From Myxococcales bacterium (GTDB lineage: Bacteria; Myxococcota_A; Polyangia; Palsa-1104), in NCBI GenBank assembly GCA_003170275.1, contig PNAM01000016.1:116472-180471 (forward strand): 64,000 nucleotides of DNA, written 5' to 3'. Shown piece after piece: positions 34,099 to 42,638 of the stretch. Position 1 is the stretch's first letter; each line of letters begins with the position of its first letter. The notes below the pieces were generated by a model. That model did no database searches and was not told the origin of the DNA. It was given only the letters and a program-made list of their open reading frames with translations. Position numbers and translations under genes: made by a program.

Positions 34099-34977
34099 CT
34101 ATCGGGTGCGGGCGGCGATCAGGGTGTAGCCCTTGCGTAGCTCATCGAGCGGATCGGGAAGGTCCACCACCACTCGCGTACCGTGGTCGCGGGCGCCGAC
34201 CCGCACCGACTTGACGACGGCATTGCCTTCGAGCTGCCAGGAGTAGAGCGGCTCCCTTCCGGCCACGTCGATCACCAGCCGCGGCGGCCGCGCCAGGTTG
34301 AAGATCCGCTTGATCACGGCGTTCCGCCGCAGCGCCGGCTCGACGGAGACTTCCTGGTTGGTGAGCGTGATTCGAATCGAACGAACCGCGCCCGTCGGGA
34401 TGGCGATCTCAGACTCGCGCGGGGTCACCTCGACCGAGGCGGCGGCCGGAACGACGGCAGGCGCAGCAGGTCGCGTGAGAGCTGGCGCGGCGATGACCGT
34501 AGCCGGAGCCGCCACGTCCGAGGGGTGCCTCGCCGAGAGGCGCCAGCCAACGAGCAGGGCCACGGTTGCCAGCAGCGCGCACGCGCCGAGCGCAGGGGAT
34601 CTCCACGAACGACCACGGCGAGGGGGCGACGCAGCGACGGGCGGTGCGAGGTAGGCGGTGCCGCCGCGCGCAACCAGATGCTCCACCAGCGCGAGCGCCC
34701 GGGGGCTGAGGCGGGTGAAACGGAGGCCAATGCCGCCGTCGCGGTGCTGCCAAACCACCTCTCCCTGGGCAAACTCGAGCAGGGCTCCGGCGGCCTCGAG
34801 GGCCAAGGCGACCGGGGTCCCGGGCGGAAACGCCCGATCGGCGCGAACCAACATCCCACCGCGCGACAGGTTCGCGGCGTACAAGCGGCACGAAGCCCGA
34901 TCGTCCCCGAGCGGAGTCAGGCTCAGGGCCCGAACAAAGGGCACACGCGGCGCTCGCGGAGCCAATGGCCTCTCCAT
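34099..34977 (-). CDS. PilZ-domain protein with membrane helix and C-terminal AMIN domain
   Basis: A 292-residue protein. Residues about 8-105 form a PilZ domain: basic N-terminal Arg residues (Arg8, Arg11, Arg16) stand in for the usual RxxxR and NLSRGG (36-41) supplies the second c-di-GMP motif. A single transmembrane helix spans about 129-145, so the PilZ domain is cytoplasmic. The periplasmic part (about 185-292) reads as an AMIN domain (RPPRLVIDVAGRE, TRVVVDLPDPL), a module that binds peptidoglycan in PilQ and AmiC. It could carry a c-di-GMP signal to the cell wall. No ribosome site is obvious before ATG 34977. Confidence 0.7.
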   Translation of the reverse strand: MERPLAPRAPRVPFVRALSLTPLGDDRASCRLYAANLSRGGMLVRADRAFPPGTPVALALEAAGALLEFAQGEVVWQHRDGGIGLRFTRLSPRALALVEHLVARGGTAYLAPPVAASPPRRGRSWRSPALGACALLATVALLVGWRLSARHPSDVAAPATVIAAPALTRPAAPAVVPAAASVEVTPRESEIAIPTGAVRSIRITLTNQEVSVEPALRRNAVIKRIFNLARPPRLVIDVAGREPLYSWQLEGNAVVKSVRVGARDHGTRVVVDLPDPLDELRKGYTLIAARTR

Positions 34978-35018
34978 GAAGCCAGGGTAGGCGCCGTCCG
35001 CGGAGGTCGCAATTTTTC

Positions 35019-36698
35019 TCAGCGCGACGATCCCGGTCGAGCTGCGGGGAGCGGCGGCGGGAGCAGCTTTCTCGGGAGCATCTCCGGGCGGTTCGCCGCG
35101 TCGTAGACCAGTGACGCGATGATCGCGGCGGCCTCCAGGAGATCGCTCGCCTGGGCGTGCTCGTACACGTCGAGGCTGGAGTGGTGCGTGCGCGAGCCGT
35201 AGTCGAGCGGATCCTGGATGAACTGGAAGCCCGGCAGCCCGACGGCGTCGAACGACAGGTGATCGGTGCCTCCGGTGTCGCGGATGCTGAGGCTGCTCGC
35301 GCCCTGGTCTTTGAACGGGGTCAGCCACTGCTCGAAGATCGGCCGCGCCATGTCGTTGCCCTGGAGATACACGCCGCGGATCTTTCCGGATCCATTGTCG
35401 AGGTTGAAATAGGCGGCCAGCTTGCCGTGCTCCGGCTTGAGCCGCATCGTCGCCGGATCGGCGAAGTGCTCCTTCACATAGCCGCGCGAGCCGTACAGGC
35501 CCTGCTCCTCGCCGCTCCACAAGGCGATGCGCACGGTGCGGTCCATCGGCAGCGCCAATGCCTTCAAGATGCGGAACGCTTCCATCATCACCGCGCAGCC
35601 CACGCCGTTGTCGGTCGCGCCGGTGCCGCCGTGCCACGAGTCGAGGTGGGCGCCCATCATGACCACCTCATCCTTCTTCTTCGCGCCGGGGAGCTCGGCG
35701 ACTACGTTGAGGCCGTCCTGATCCTTGTCCGATGCGACCACGTGGAGCTCGAGCTGCACCTTCGGCCCCAGCTTTTTCTCGACCAGGCGCGCCAACCGAT
35801 CGTACTCCTCGGGCGCGAGCGCGACCACAGGCGGCGGCATGACCTGCGACGCCTCCCACGCGCCCGTGCTCTCGGCAAACACCAGCGCACCCTCCCCCCG
35901 GTCGTCCGTCGAGAGGATCCCGAGCACTCCCTCCGCCTTGAAGAAGCGCCACAGCTCATCGTAGACGTGCCGGCGGCGGTCGAGAAAATCCCACAACAAC
36001 TCCCTGGGCACGTAGGCCAGCAACGCGGCGCGCTTCTTCGCATCGCGCGGCAGGCGCTGCAGGGGAACCTCGAACGGCTGGGCCGGCGGCATCTCGGGCG
36101 CCTGGACGATCTCGGCCAGCTTCTTGTCGTCGTAGCGCAGGCTCTCGGCCGGCTTGGGCAGGTCCAGATCTCGCGGCGAATCGAGGAGCACGAAGTGGCC
36201 GCGCAGCTTGCCCCGGTTCGCCTGCGCATAGGCGTGCACGCGCGCGGCGAGCTTGGCCAGATCGAACCCGTCGTCGCGGTCCTCGCGCTCGGGGAACAGC
36301 GGCGCGGCGACCAGCGTGCCGGACACCACGCCGTTGGTGCCGCTCGACCACGCCTTGGCAACCCCGACGAGCCGCGCGTAGGCAGGCGCGATCAGGCTCA
36401 GCTCGAAACGCTGCACCGCCCAGCTCCGCCCGAACCGCCCCCACGACTCGAGATGCGGCTGCGACGCGCCCCACTCGCCGAGCCGGCGCACCGCCCAGTC
36501 GGCCGCGCTGCGAAAGCCCGGCGAGCCGGTGAGACGCGGCCCGTTGGCGTCGGTGAGCCAGAACAAGTGGTCCATGACCTTCCCGTCGCGGAACGCCTGC
36601 TCCTTGATCCGGTGAACCACCGCGAGATCGGGTTTGTCGTCGGCGCGCGCGGGGGCGGCGCCGAGGACGAGGGCGAGGATTGCCGCGAGCTTGATCAT
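35019..36698 (-). CDS. M28-family zinc aminopeptidase-like peptidase
   Basis: A 559-residue exported protein (signal peptide 1-19, cleaved after ARA) of the M28 family. Zn ligands are visible: His351 (MGAHLDSW), Asp in GATDNG, Glu-Glu in SGEEQGLYG, Asp in FNLDNGSG, and a late His in RTHHSSLD. An N-terminal about 300-residue region contains a PA-type insertion (VSGTLVAAP), as in human glutamate carboxypeptidase-like enzymes. It should release amino-terminal residues from peptides in the periplasm. It precedes the PilZ-AMIN gene on the same strand by 41 bases. Confidence 0.88.
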   Translation of the reverse strand: MIKLAAILALVLGAAPARADDKPDLAVVHRIKEQAFRDGKVMDHLFWLTDANGPRLTGSPGFRSAADWAVRRLGEWGASQPHLESWGRFGRSWAVQRFELSLIAPAYARLVGVAKAWSSGTNGVVSGTLVAAPLFPEREDRDDGFDLAKLAARVHAYAQANRGKLRGHFVLLDSPRDLDLPKPAESLRYDDKKLAEIVQAPEMPPAQPFEVPLQRLPRDAKKRAALLAYVPRELLWDFLDRRRHVYDELWRFFKAEGVLGILSTDDRGEGALVFAESTGAWEASQVMPPPVVALAPEEYDRLARLVEKKLGPKVQLELHVVASDKDQDGLNVVAELPGAKKKDEVVMMGAHLDSWHGGTGATDNGVGCAVMMEAFRILKALALPMDRTVRIALWSGEEQGLYGSRGYVKEHFADPATMRLKPEHGKLAAYFNLDNGSGKIRGVYLQGNDMARPIFEQWLTPFKDQGASSLSIRDTGGTDHLSFDAVGLPGFQFIQDPLDYGSRTHHSSLDVYEHAQASDLLEAAAIIASLVYDAANRPEMLPRKLLPPPLPAARPGSSR

Positions 36699-36772
36699 GG
36701 GGCCTCCGGTCGGGCGGGCACTTTCGGCGATCGTTACTCGATCTGTGCGCGAAGCTGTAACATCTCTCCACC

Positions 36773-39700
36773 GTGGCGACCGATGCGGACGATCCCAGGA
36801 GCCCAGCGAACGAGCTCGGCGTCGCGAATACGGCGGTTGGCTCGGACGCCGGCACCGCGGAGGGATCGCAGGCGCTTCGACGTGGCACGGACCTGGGTCG
36901 CTATATCATTCTCGATCGCCTCGGTGGTGGCGGCATGGGCGTCGTGTACACCGCCTATGACCCCGAGCTGGACAGAAAGATCGCCGTCAAGCTGCTGCGG
37001 CCGGGAGCCGACTCGTCGGCCGCAACCACCGAGGGCCGAGCCCGCCTCCTGCGCGAAGCCCAGGCGATGGCCCGCCTACAGCATCCGAACGTGATCGCGG
37101 TCTACGACGTTGGGACCTTCCAGGACCAGGTGTTCGTCGCGATGGAGCTCGTCGACGGCGTAACACTCCGTCAGTGGATGAAAGAGCGGCAGCGGTCTTG
37201 GCGCGAGGTCCTCGAGGTCTTCGTGCCGGCAGGACGGGCGCTCGCGGCGGCACACGCCGCGGGAATCGTGCATCGCGATTTCAAACCCGACAACGTGATG
37301 GTCGGCGAGGACGGGCGGGTGCGGGTGCTCGACTTCGGGCTGGCGCGCGCCGCGCAGGGCGAAGCCCAGAAGCCGTCGCTGTCGGAGGCGGGCCCGGCCG
37401 ACGCGAAGGCGGTGGTCAGCACCGGCAAGGGAATGCTGGCGACGCCGCTGACGCGCACCGGGTCGTTGATCGGGACGCCCGTGTATATGTCCCCCGAGCA
37501 GTGGCTCGACCAGCCTGCCGACGCGCGTTCCGATCAGTACAGCTTCTGCGTGGCGCTGTTCGAGGCGCTGTTCGGCGTCTGGCCGTTTGACGGACAGACC
37601 ATCGCGCTGCTGCGCGTGGCGGTGCTGCAGGGGGAAGTCCGCGCCGCGCCCAGCGACAGCCGCGTGCCGAAGCGGCTGCGCCAGATCGTCTTGCGCGGGC
37701 TGGCGGTGCAGCCGACCGCGCGGCACGCCTCGATGGACGCGCTGCTCGCGGAGCTTGCCCACGATCCTTCCGTCACGCGACGACGCTGGCTCGTCGCTGC
37801 GGGCGCGCTCGCGCTGGCCGGCGCGCTCGGGCTCGGCTATCGGACGGTGAGGCGACAGCAGAGCGTCGTGTGCCAGGGCGTCGAGCGCAAGCTGGCCGGC
37901 GTATGGGATGACGCGCGCAAGCACACCGTCCACGCCGCGTTCGCTGCGACCAAGCTGCCCTTCGCGGAAGACGCCTGGCGCGGCGTCGAACGCAGCCTCG
38001 ACGGATACTTGCGCGACTGGGCGAAGATGCACACGGACGCCTGCGAAGCGACGCGTCTGCGGGGAGAGCAGTCCGAGGAGCTACTCGATCTGCGGATGGA
38101 GTGCCTGGGAGAGCGGCTCCAGGAGGTGCAAGCGCAAGTGGAAGTCTTCGCCACGGCAGATGCGAAGGTCGTCGAGAAGGCGGTGCAGGCGGCGGACTCG
38201 ATGCCGAGCACGCGCCAGTGCGCCGACGCTGCGGCGCTGCGAATGCCCGTGCGTCCTCCGCCCGATCCGACCACGCGGGCTCGCGTCGAGGAGATCCGCA
38301 AGAAGATCGCGCAGGCGAGAGCGTTGGAGAAGGCAGGAAAGTACCCGGCGGCGCTGGCGATCGCCGCGCCGGCGGTCGACGAAGCGAAGTCTCTGCACTA
38401 TCGCCCGGTCGAAGCCGAGGCGCTGCTTCAGCTCGGCCGTCTACAGGATAACTCCGGCGACTCCAAGGCGGCCGAGAACACCTTGGAAGAGGCGGCGCTG
38501 GCTGCCGAAGCGAGTCGCTCGGCTAGGGTGGCCGCGTCCGCCTGGGGGCGGCTCGTTTATGTGGGAGACCACCTGGCGCGATTCGATCAGGCACAGGCGT
38601 GGGGCCGGCTGGCTTCCGCCAAGCTCGATGCAGTCGGTGGCGACGATGAGATCTTTGCCGTCCTGCTCAACGGCCTGGGAAACATTTTCGCCGAGCAGGG
38701 CAAGTACGACCAGGCACTGACGCACTTCCGACGTGCGTTGGCAATCCGGGAGGCCGCGCGGGGACCGCAGCATCACGAGGTGGCAGCTCCGCTCAACAAC
38801 ATCGGATTTGTGTTCTACAAGCAGGGCAAATACGACCAGGCACTGGTGCAGTACCAACGTGCGTTGGCGATCAAAGAGGCCGCGCTCGGACCGCAGCATC
38901 CCGACGTGGCAGCTCTGCTCAACAACATCGGAAACACCTTCGACGAGCAAGGCAAGTACGACCAGGCGCTGGCGCCGTTCCGACGTGCGTTGGCAATCCA
39001 AGAGGCCGTGCTGGGACCGCAACATCCCGCCGTCGCGAGCACGCTCAACAACCTCGGGCTGGCGCTCCGCGAACAGGGCAAGTACGACGAAGCACTGGCG
39101 CAGTTCCGACGTTCATTGGCAATCCGTCAGGCCGTGCTGGGACCGCAGCATCCCGACGTGGCCGCCTCCATCAACAACTTGGGAAGCGTGTTCGCGGAAC
39201 AGGGCAGGTACGACCAGGCACTGGCGCAGTACCGGCAGGGTCTATCAATCCGCGAGACCGCGCTGGGAGCGCAGCATCCCGACATCGGGTTTTCGCTGGT
39301 CAACTTGGGAGCGGTGTTCCTGAAGCAGGACAGGTACGACGAGGCACTGGCGCAGTACCGACGTGCGCTGAGTGTCTGGGAGAAGGCGCTGGGTCCACGA
39401 CACCCCTACGTGGCGGGTGCTCTGACGGGAATCGGCCTGGCCGAGCTTGGCAAGCATCGGCTGGTCGAGGCGGTCGCGCCGCTCGAGCGCGCGCTGTCGC
39501 TCCGCGAGTCCACGCCGGGCGACCCCGGCGAGCTCGCCCAGACCCGATTTGCGTTTGCACGCGCCCTTTGGGAAGCCAATCGCGACCGCCCTCGTGCCGT
39601 CAAGCTGGCGGCCCAGGCGCGAGAGGCCTACGCGGTGCTCGGCGTGGTTCACCAGAAGGACCTGTCCGAAGTCGAAGCCTGGCTTGGGCAGCACCGATAG
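36773..39700 (+). CDS. Transmembrane Ser/Thr kinase with kinesin-light-chain-type TPRs
   Basis: A 975-residue receptor-like kinase. The kinase domain (about 44-330) has GGGGMGVVY, Lys73, HRDFKPDN (His167, Asp169; the common HRDLK is HRDFK) and DFG (Asp187). A single transmembrane helix lies at about 337-357. The C-terminal half has an unassigned helical region, then about six 42-residue tetratricopeptide repeats of the kinesin-light-chain kind (EQGKYDQALxxFRRALAIxE...GPQHPDVA). These repeats usually bind partner peptides. The TPRs would be extracytoplasmic if the kinase is cytoplasmic. The start is GTG 36773. It is divergent from the M28 peptidase. Confidence 0.9.
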   Translation: MATDADDPRSPANELGVANTAVGSDAGTAEGSQALRRGTDLGRYIILDRLGGGGMGVVYTAYDPELDRKIAVKLLRPGADSSAATTEGRARLLREAQAMARLQHPNVIAVYDVGTFQDQVFVAMELVDGVTLRQWMKERQRSWREVLEVFVPAGRALAAAHAAGIVHRDFKPDNVMVGEDGRVRVLDFGLARAAQGEAQKPSLSEAGPADAKAVVSTGKGMLATPLTRTGSLIGTPVYMSPEQWLDQPADARSDQYSFCVALFEALFGVWPFDGQTIALLRVAVLQGEVRAAPSDSRVPKRLRQIVLRGLAVQPTARHASMDALLAELAHDPSVTRRRWLVAAGALALAGALGLGYRTVRRQQSVVCQGVERKLAGVWDDARKHTVHAAFAATKLPFAEDAWRGVERSLDGYLRDWAKMHTDACEATRLRGEQSEELLDLRMECLGERLQEVQAQVEVFATADAKVVEKAVQAADSMPSTRQCADAAALRMPVRPPPDPTTRARVEEIRKKIAQARALEKAGKYPAALAIAAPAVDEAKSLHYRPVEAEALLQLGRLQDNSGDSKAAENTLEEAALAAEASRSARVAASAWGRLVYVGDHLARFDQAQAWGRLASAKLDAVGGDDEIFAVLLNGLGNIFAEQGKYDQALTHFRRALAIREAARGPQHHEVAAPLNNIGFVFYKQGKYDQALVQYQRALAIKEAALGPQHPDVAALLNNIGNTFDEQGKYDQALAPFRRALAIQEAVLGPQHPAVASTLNNLGLALREQGKYDEALAQFRRSLAIRQAVLGPQHPDVAASINNLGSVFAEQGRYDQALAQYRQGLSIRETALGAQHPDIGFSLVNLGAVFLKQDRYDEALAQYRRALSVWEKALGPRHPYVAGALTGIGLAELGKHRLVEAVAPLERALSLRESTPGDPGELAQTRFAFARALWEANRDRPRAVKLAAQAREAYAVLGVVHQKDLSEVEAWLGQHR
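38680..39430 (+). repeat. 126-base repeats encoding the kinase TPR array
   Basis: The same 42-codon unit, about 126 bases, recurs about six times. Stretches such as GGCAAGTACGACCAGGC are almost unchanged from copy to copy, so the repeats are recent or kept alike by recombination. Copy number could vary between strains without shifting the frame. Confidence 0.8.
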
Positions 39701-39712
39701 CGCCGGCGGTGC

Positions 39713-40945
39713 TCACAGCTCGCTCTCATCTGGGATCCTGGTGAAGGCGATCCTCAGCGGCGCCAACTTTCCCGCATCGTGGGTCGCCCCAAAATGAACC
39801 ATCTCCTTGCCAAACTTCTGGTTCACCTCATCCAGGGTCCTCGTCAACTTGCCCCTTCTGGGATCGTCGAACAGCGATGGCACATGCATCGAGTCGGGAA
39901 CCAGGCCGGGGAGCACCACGCCGACGGCGTAGACCGCGCCCGTTGGCAGCTTCTTCCACAGCTCTCCAATGGCGTGGATGAAGACCAGGGTGTCTTGCGT
40001 CTCCGTCAGCGCACACCTGGCCTTCCAGGTGTCTTGACCGAGGAACCGTACGAAGACCTCGATGCCGCTCGTCCAGTATCCTTCGTGCCTGAGCCTCAGG
40101 GCCGCCTTGGTCGTGAGCTTCTTGAGGACCCGCAGGGCGTCCGGCTCATTGCGAAGCTCCGGCGGAAGCACATGCGAATGGCTGATGGTCTGCTGCCCGG
40201 TCGCCTTCTCGAGCAATTCTTCGCCGCGCAACAGGTGCCACATCTTTTCGCCGGAGATACTTCCCCAGGCTCGCTGCATTTCTGCCGCGGGCAATGAATG
40301 GAGTTTCTCCATTGTAGAGATCCCCGTTCGCTTCAGCCGCTCTTCCATGCGGGCGCCAACTCCTGGCAGATCGCGCAACTTCAGCGGGAACAGAGCCGCC
40401 GGGAGATCGCAAGGGCGAATCACGGTGAATCCATCGGGCTTCTTCATGTCGGCGGCGATCTTGGCGAGGTAGCGATTGGGGGCGACCCCGATCGAGCAGC
40501 GCAGCGAGGAGCCGACCTGCGTCTTGATGGCGCGCTTGATCTTCTCCGCCAGGGCGCCCGCAACCTCGACGTCCTGTTGCGACCCGGTGAGGCGACTGGC
40601 GATCTCATCAATGGAGCACACGGTCTCCACGGGGACACAGGACTCCACGGTCTCCACGATCCGGTTGTGGTACCGGATGTAGCTCTCGTGATTCGCTTCG
40701 ATGAGCACGATCCCGGGGCAGAGCTTCTTCGCCTCGCCCACCTTCGTACCCGTCTTGACCCCAAACGCCTTTCCTTCGTAGCTCACGGCAATGCAGCAGG
40801 TGGTGTCCGCGAATAACGGAACGACCGCAACCGGCTTGCCCCTCAAGCTCGGATTCATCTCTTGCTCGACCGAGGCAAAGAACGAGTTCATATCCAGATA
40901 GAGCCAGCGCACCAGCGTCGCTGGATCTCCGATGGTGGGGATCAT
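39713..40945 (-). CDS. Y-family DNA polymerase (DinB/ImpB-like)
   Basis: A 410-residue Y-family polymerase. The palm motif YLDMNSFFASVEQ has catalytic Asp18, but Asn20 replaces the second Asp of the usual DxD. CSIDEIASRLTG provides Asp113 and Glu114. Fingers, helix-hairpin-helix thumb (RDLPGVGARMEERL) and little finger follow. This subfamily is seen in some genomes mis-annotated as ImpB. It should carry out error-prone lesion bypass. The base composition looks less GC-rich than its neighbours, with many A/T third positions, suggesting acquisition. The frame is open upstream, but ATG 40945 starts the family's N-terminus. Confidence 0.85.
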   Translation of the reverse strand: MIPTIGDPATLVRWLYLDMNSFFASVEQEMNPSLRGKPVAVVPLFADTTCCIAVSYEGKAFGVKTGTKVGEAKKLCPGIVLIEANHESYIRYHNRIVETVESCVPVETVCSIDEIASRLTGSQQDVEVAGALAEKIKRAIKTQVGSSLRCSIGVAPNRYLAKIAADMKKPDGFTVIRPCDLPAALFPLKLRDLPGVGARMEERLKRTGISTMEKLHSLPAAEMQRAWGSISGEKMWHLLRGEELLEKATGQQTISHSHVLPPELRNEPDALRVLKKLTTKAALRLRHEGYWTSGIEVFVRFLGQDTWKARCALTETQDTLVFIHAIGELWKKLPTGAVYAVGVVLPGLVPDSMHVPSLFDDPRRGKLTRTLDEVNQKFGKEMVHFGATHDAGKLAPLRIAFTRIPDESEL

Positions 40946-41000
40946 CGTAGAGGCGATGCTATCACGCGAAGCTTGGTAGAGTTCACCCGGGAGGAACCTC

Positions 41001-41714
41001 ATGAAAGCTCCGCTCGTGCTGTGCTTCGTCACCGCGCTCGCCTCGATCGCGCACGCCGAAAAGACCGAGGCCGCGCCGCGCGAGATCCTGGTCACCGGCG
41101 ACGCCGAGATCAAGGTGGTGCCCGACCAGGTGATCCTGACCATCGCCGTCGAGACGCTCGACAAGGACGTTCTCCTCTCCAAGCAGCAGAACGACGATCG
41201 CGTGAAGCGGGTGCTCGCGGTCACCCAGCAATTCAAGATCGATCCCAAACACGTGCAGACCGACCAGGTGACCATCGAGCCGCGCACGCGCTCGTACAAC
41301 CAGAAGGAGGAGTTCCTGGGCTACGCGGTGCGCAAGTCGGTGGTGATCTGCTTGAAGGACATGTCGCGCTTCGAGGCGGTGCTGATGGCGCTGCTCAAGG
41401 CCGGCACCAACCGGGTCGACGGCGTGCAGTTCCAGACCACCGAGCTGCGCAAGCATCGCGACCAGGCGCGCTTGCAAGCGATCCGCGCGGCGCGCGAAAA
41501 GGCGGTCGCGTTGGCCGGCGAGCTGGGACAAAAGCTGGGACGGCCGCGCTCGATTGTCGAGAACAGCGCGGCCAACTACGGACGCAGCGCCTACCAGACT
41601 TCGAACGTGGCGCTGGCCACGCCGGGCGATCCGGGCGGCGGCGACAGCGGGTTCGCGCCGGGGCAGATTAGTGTGAGCGCCAGCGTCACCGTACGTTTCG
41701 ATCTCGCCGACTGA
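41001..41714 (+). CDS. SIMPL-domain (DUF541) exported protein
   Basis: A 237-residue protein with a Sec signal peptide (AHAE, about residue 19) and a SIMPL/DUF541 domain (residues 27-237). Family features include ILVTGDAEIKVVPDQV near the N-terminus, the central FLGYAVRKSVVICLKD and the C-terminal ISVSASVTVRFDL. SIMPL proteins are periplasmic or surface proteins of uncertain function, some linked to oxidative stress or kinase complexes. Its proximity to the polymerase gene (55 bases, divergent) is probably accidental. Confidence 0.88.
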   Translation: MKAPLVLCFVTALASIAHAEKTEAAPREILVTGDAEIKVVPDQVILTIAVETLDKDVLLSKQQNDDRVKRVLAVTQQFKIDPKHVQTDQVTIEPRTRSYNQKEEFLGYAVRKSVVICLKDMSRFEAVLMALLKAGTNRVDGVQFQTTELRKHRDQARLQAIRAAREKAVALAGELGQKLGRPRSIVENSAANYGRSAYQTSNVALATPGDPGGGDSGFAPGQISVSASVTVRFDLAD

Positions 41715-41762
41715 TCACTTCCGTTTGAAGGTCTCGGAGCGTCGCGGACATCAACAGTGACC

Positions 41763-42638
41763 ATGAAATGGCTTGTCCTTGGGTTGGGGTTGGGGTTGGG
41801 GTTGCTGGCCGGCTGCTCTTCGTCTCGGGGCGTGATTCAAGACGGCGGAGGCGGCGGCGGAGATGGCGGCGGCGGGGGTGGTCAGGCCGGCTGCGTGCCT
41901 GGCGAGTTCGTCGGCTGCTACACGGTGTACGCGCACGCCGACCACGTGCTCTATCACATCGACTTGACCAACAAGATGCTGGTAGAGGTCGGTCCGTTCA
42001 ACGCACCCCAGGTGAGTGGCAAAGAGGACGTGATCACCGATCTGGCGGTGGCGCCGGACAACACCATCTACGTCATCTCCAAGACCACGCTCTACACCGC
42101 CGACGCCGGAGATGGGCACGTCACGCTGGTCGGGCCGGTGACTGCGTGCGGCATGTCGGCGGTCGCGCTCACGTTCGAAAACGACGGCACGCTCTACGCG
42201 GCCGACTTCAGCGGCTCGTTCTGCAAGATCGACCTGTCGACCAAACCACCGACGGTGACGGAGATCGCCAAGCTCAGTGGCGGGCTGGCGATCGCCGGCG
42301 ATCTGGTGGCGGTGGGCGACGGCACGATGTACGGAACCGCTTACAAGCTCAGCGATTCGGCGACGCAGAACAACAACCTCCTGGTCAAGATCGATCCCAA
42401 GACCGGCCAGGTCACGCAGACCGTCGGCGCGACTGGCTTCCCCAAGATGTTCGGCGTGGCGTTCGCGATGGGGCAGGTGTTCGGCTTCACGCACGACGGA
42501 AGCGGCGACGCGGTCACCATCGATCCGAAGACCGGTCAGGGCACGCCCTACAACACCTTCACCGATCCGACCACCGGCCTGGGAATCTCGTTCGCCGGCG
42601 CCGGCGTCAACTCGATGGTGTCTCCCACGATCATGTAG
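41763..42638 (+). CDS. Beta-propeller-like lipoprotein with a repetitive signal peptide
   Basis: A 291-residue lipoprotein (LLAGC). The hydrophobic signal core is Leu-Gly repeated four times, encoded by tandem TTGGGG units at 41779-41804. A poly-Gly linker (about 27-40) follows. The body reads as short repeated blades (DNTIYVISKTTLYTADAG, NDGTLYAADFSGSFCKID, KIDPKTGQVTQTVGATG), resembling a beta-propeller. ATG 41763 is the likely start; GTG 41757 is upstream. Convergent with the phosphoesterase gene, overlapping by 8 bases. Function unknown. Confidence 0.76.
   Translation: MKWLVLGLGLGLGLLAGCSSSRGVIQDGGGGGGDGGGGGGQAGCVPGEFVGCYTVYAHADHVLYHIDLTNKMLVEVGPFNAPQVSGKEDVITDLAVAPDNTIYVISKTTLYTADAGDGHVTLVGPVTACGMSAVALTFENDGTLYAADFSGSFCKIDLSTKPPTVTEIAKLSGGLAIAGDLVAVGDGTMYGTAYKLSDSATQNNNLLVKIDPKTGQVTQTVGATGFPKMFGVAFAMGQVFGFTHDGSGDAVTIDPKTGQGTPYNTFTDPTTGLGISFAGAGVNSMVSPTIM
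41779..41804 (+). repeat. TTGGGG tandem repeat with G-quadruplex potential
   Basis: Four G-runs (GGG then three GGGG) are separated by TT, immediately after the start codon. The mRNA carries the same G-runs, so a G-quadruplex could form near the ribosome site. Because the unit is 6 bases, slippage changes the number of Leu-Gly pairs in the signal peptide without a frameshift. Confidence 0.75.

Noticed and set aside
38680..39430. Possible CRISPR or satellite repeat
   Set aside because: The 126-base unit is coding and corresponds exactly to a 42-residue TPR.
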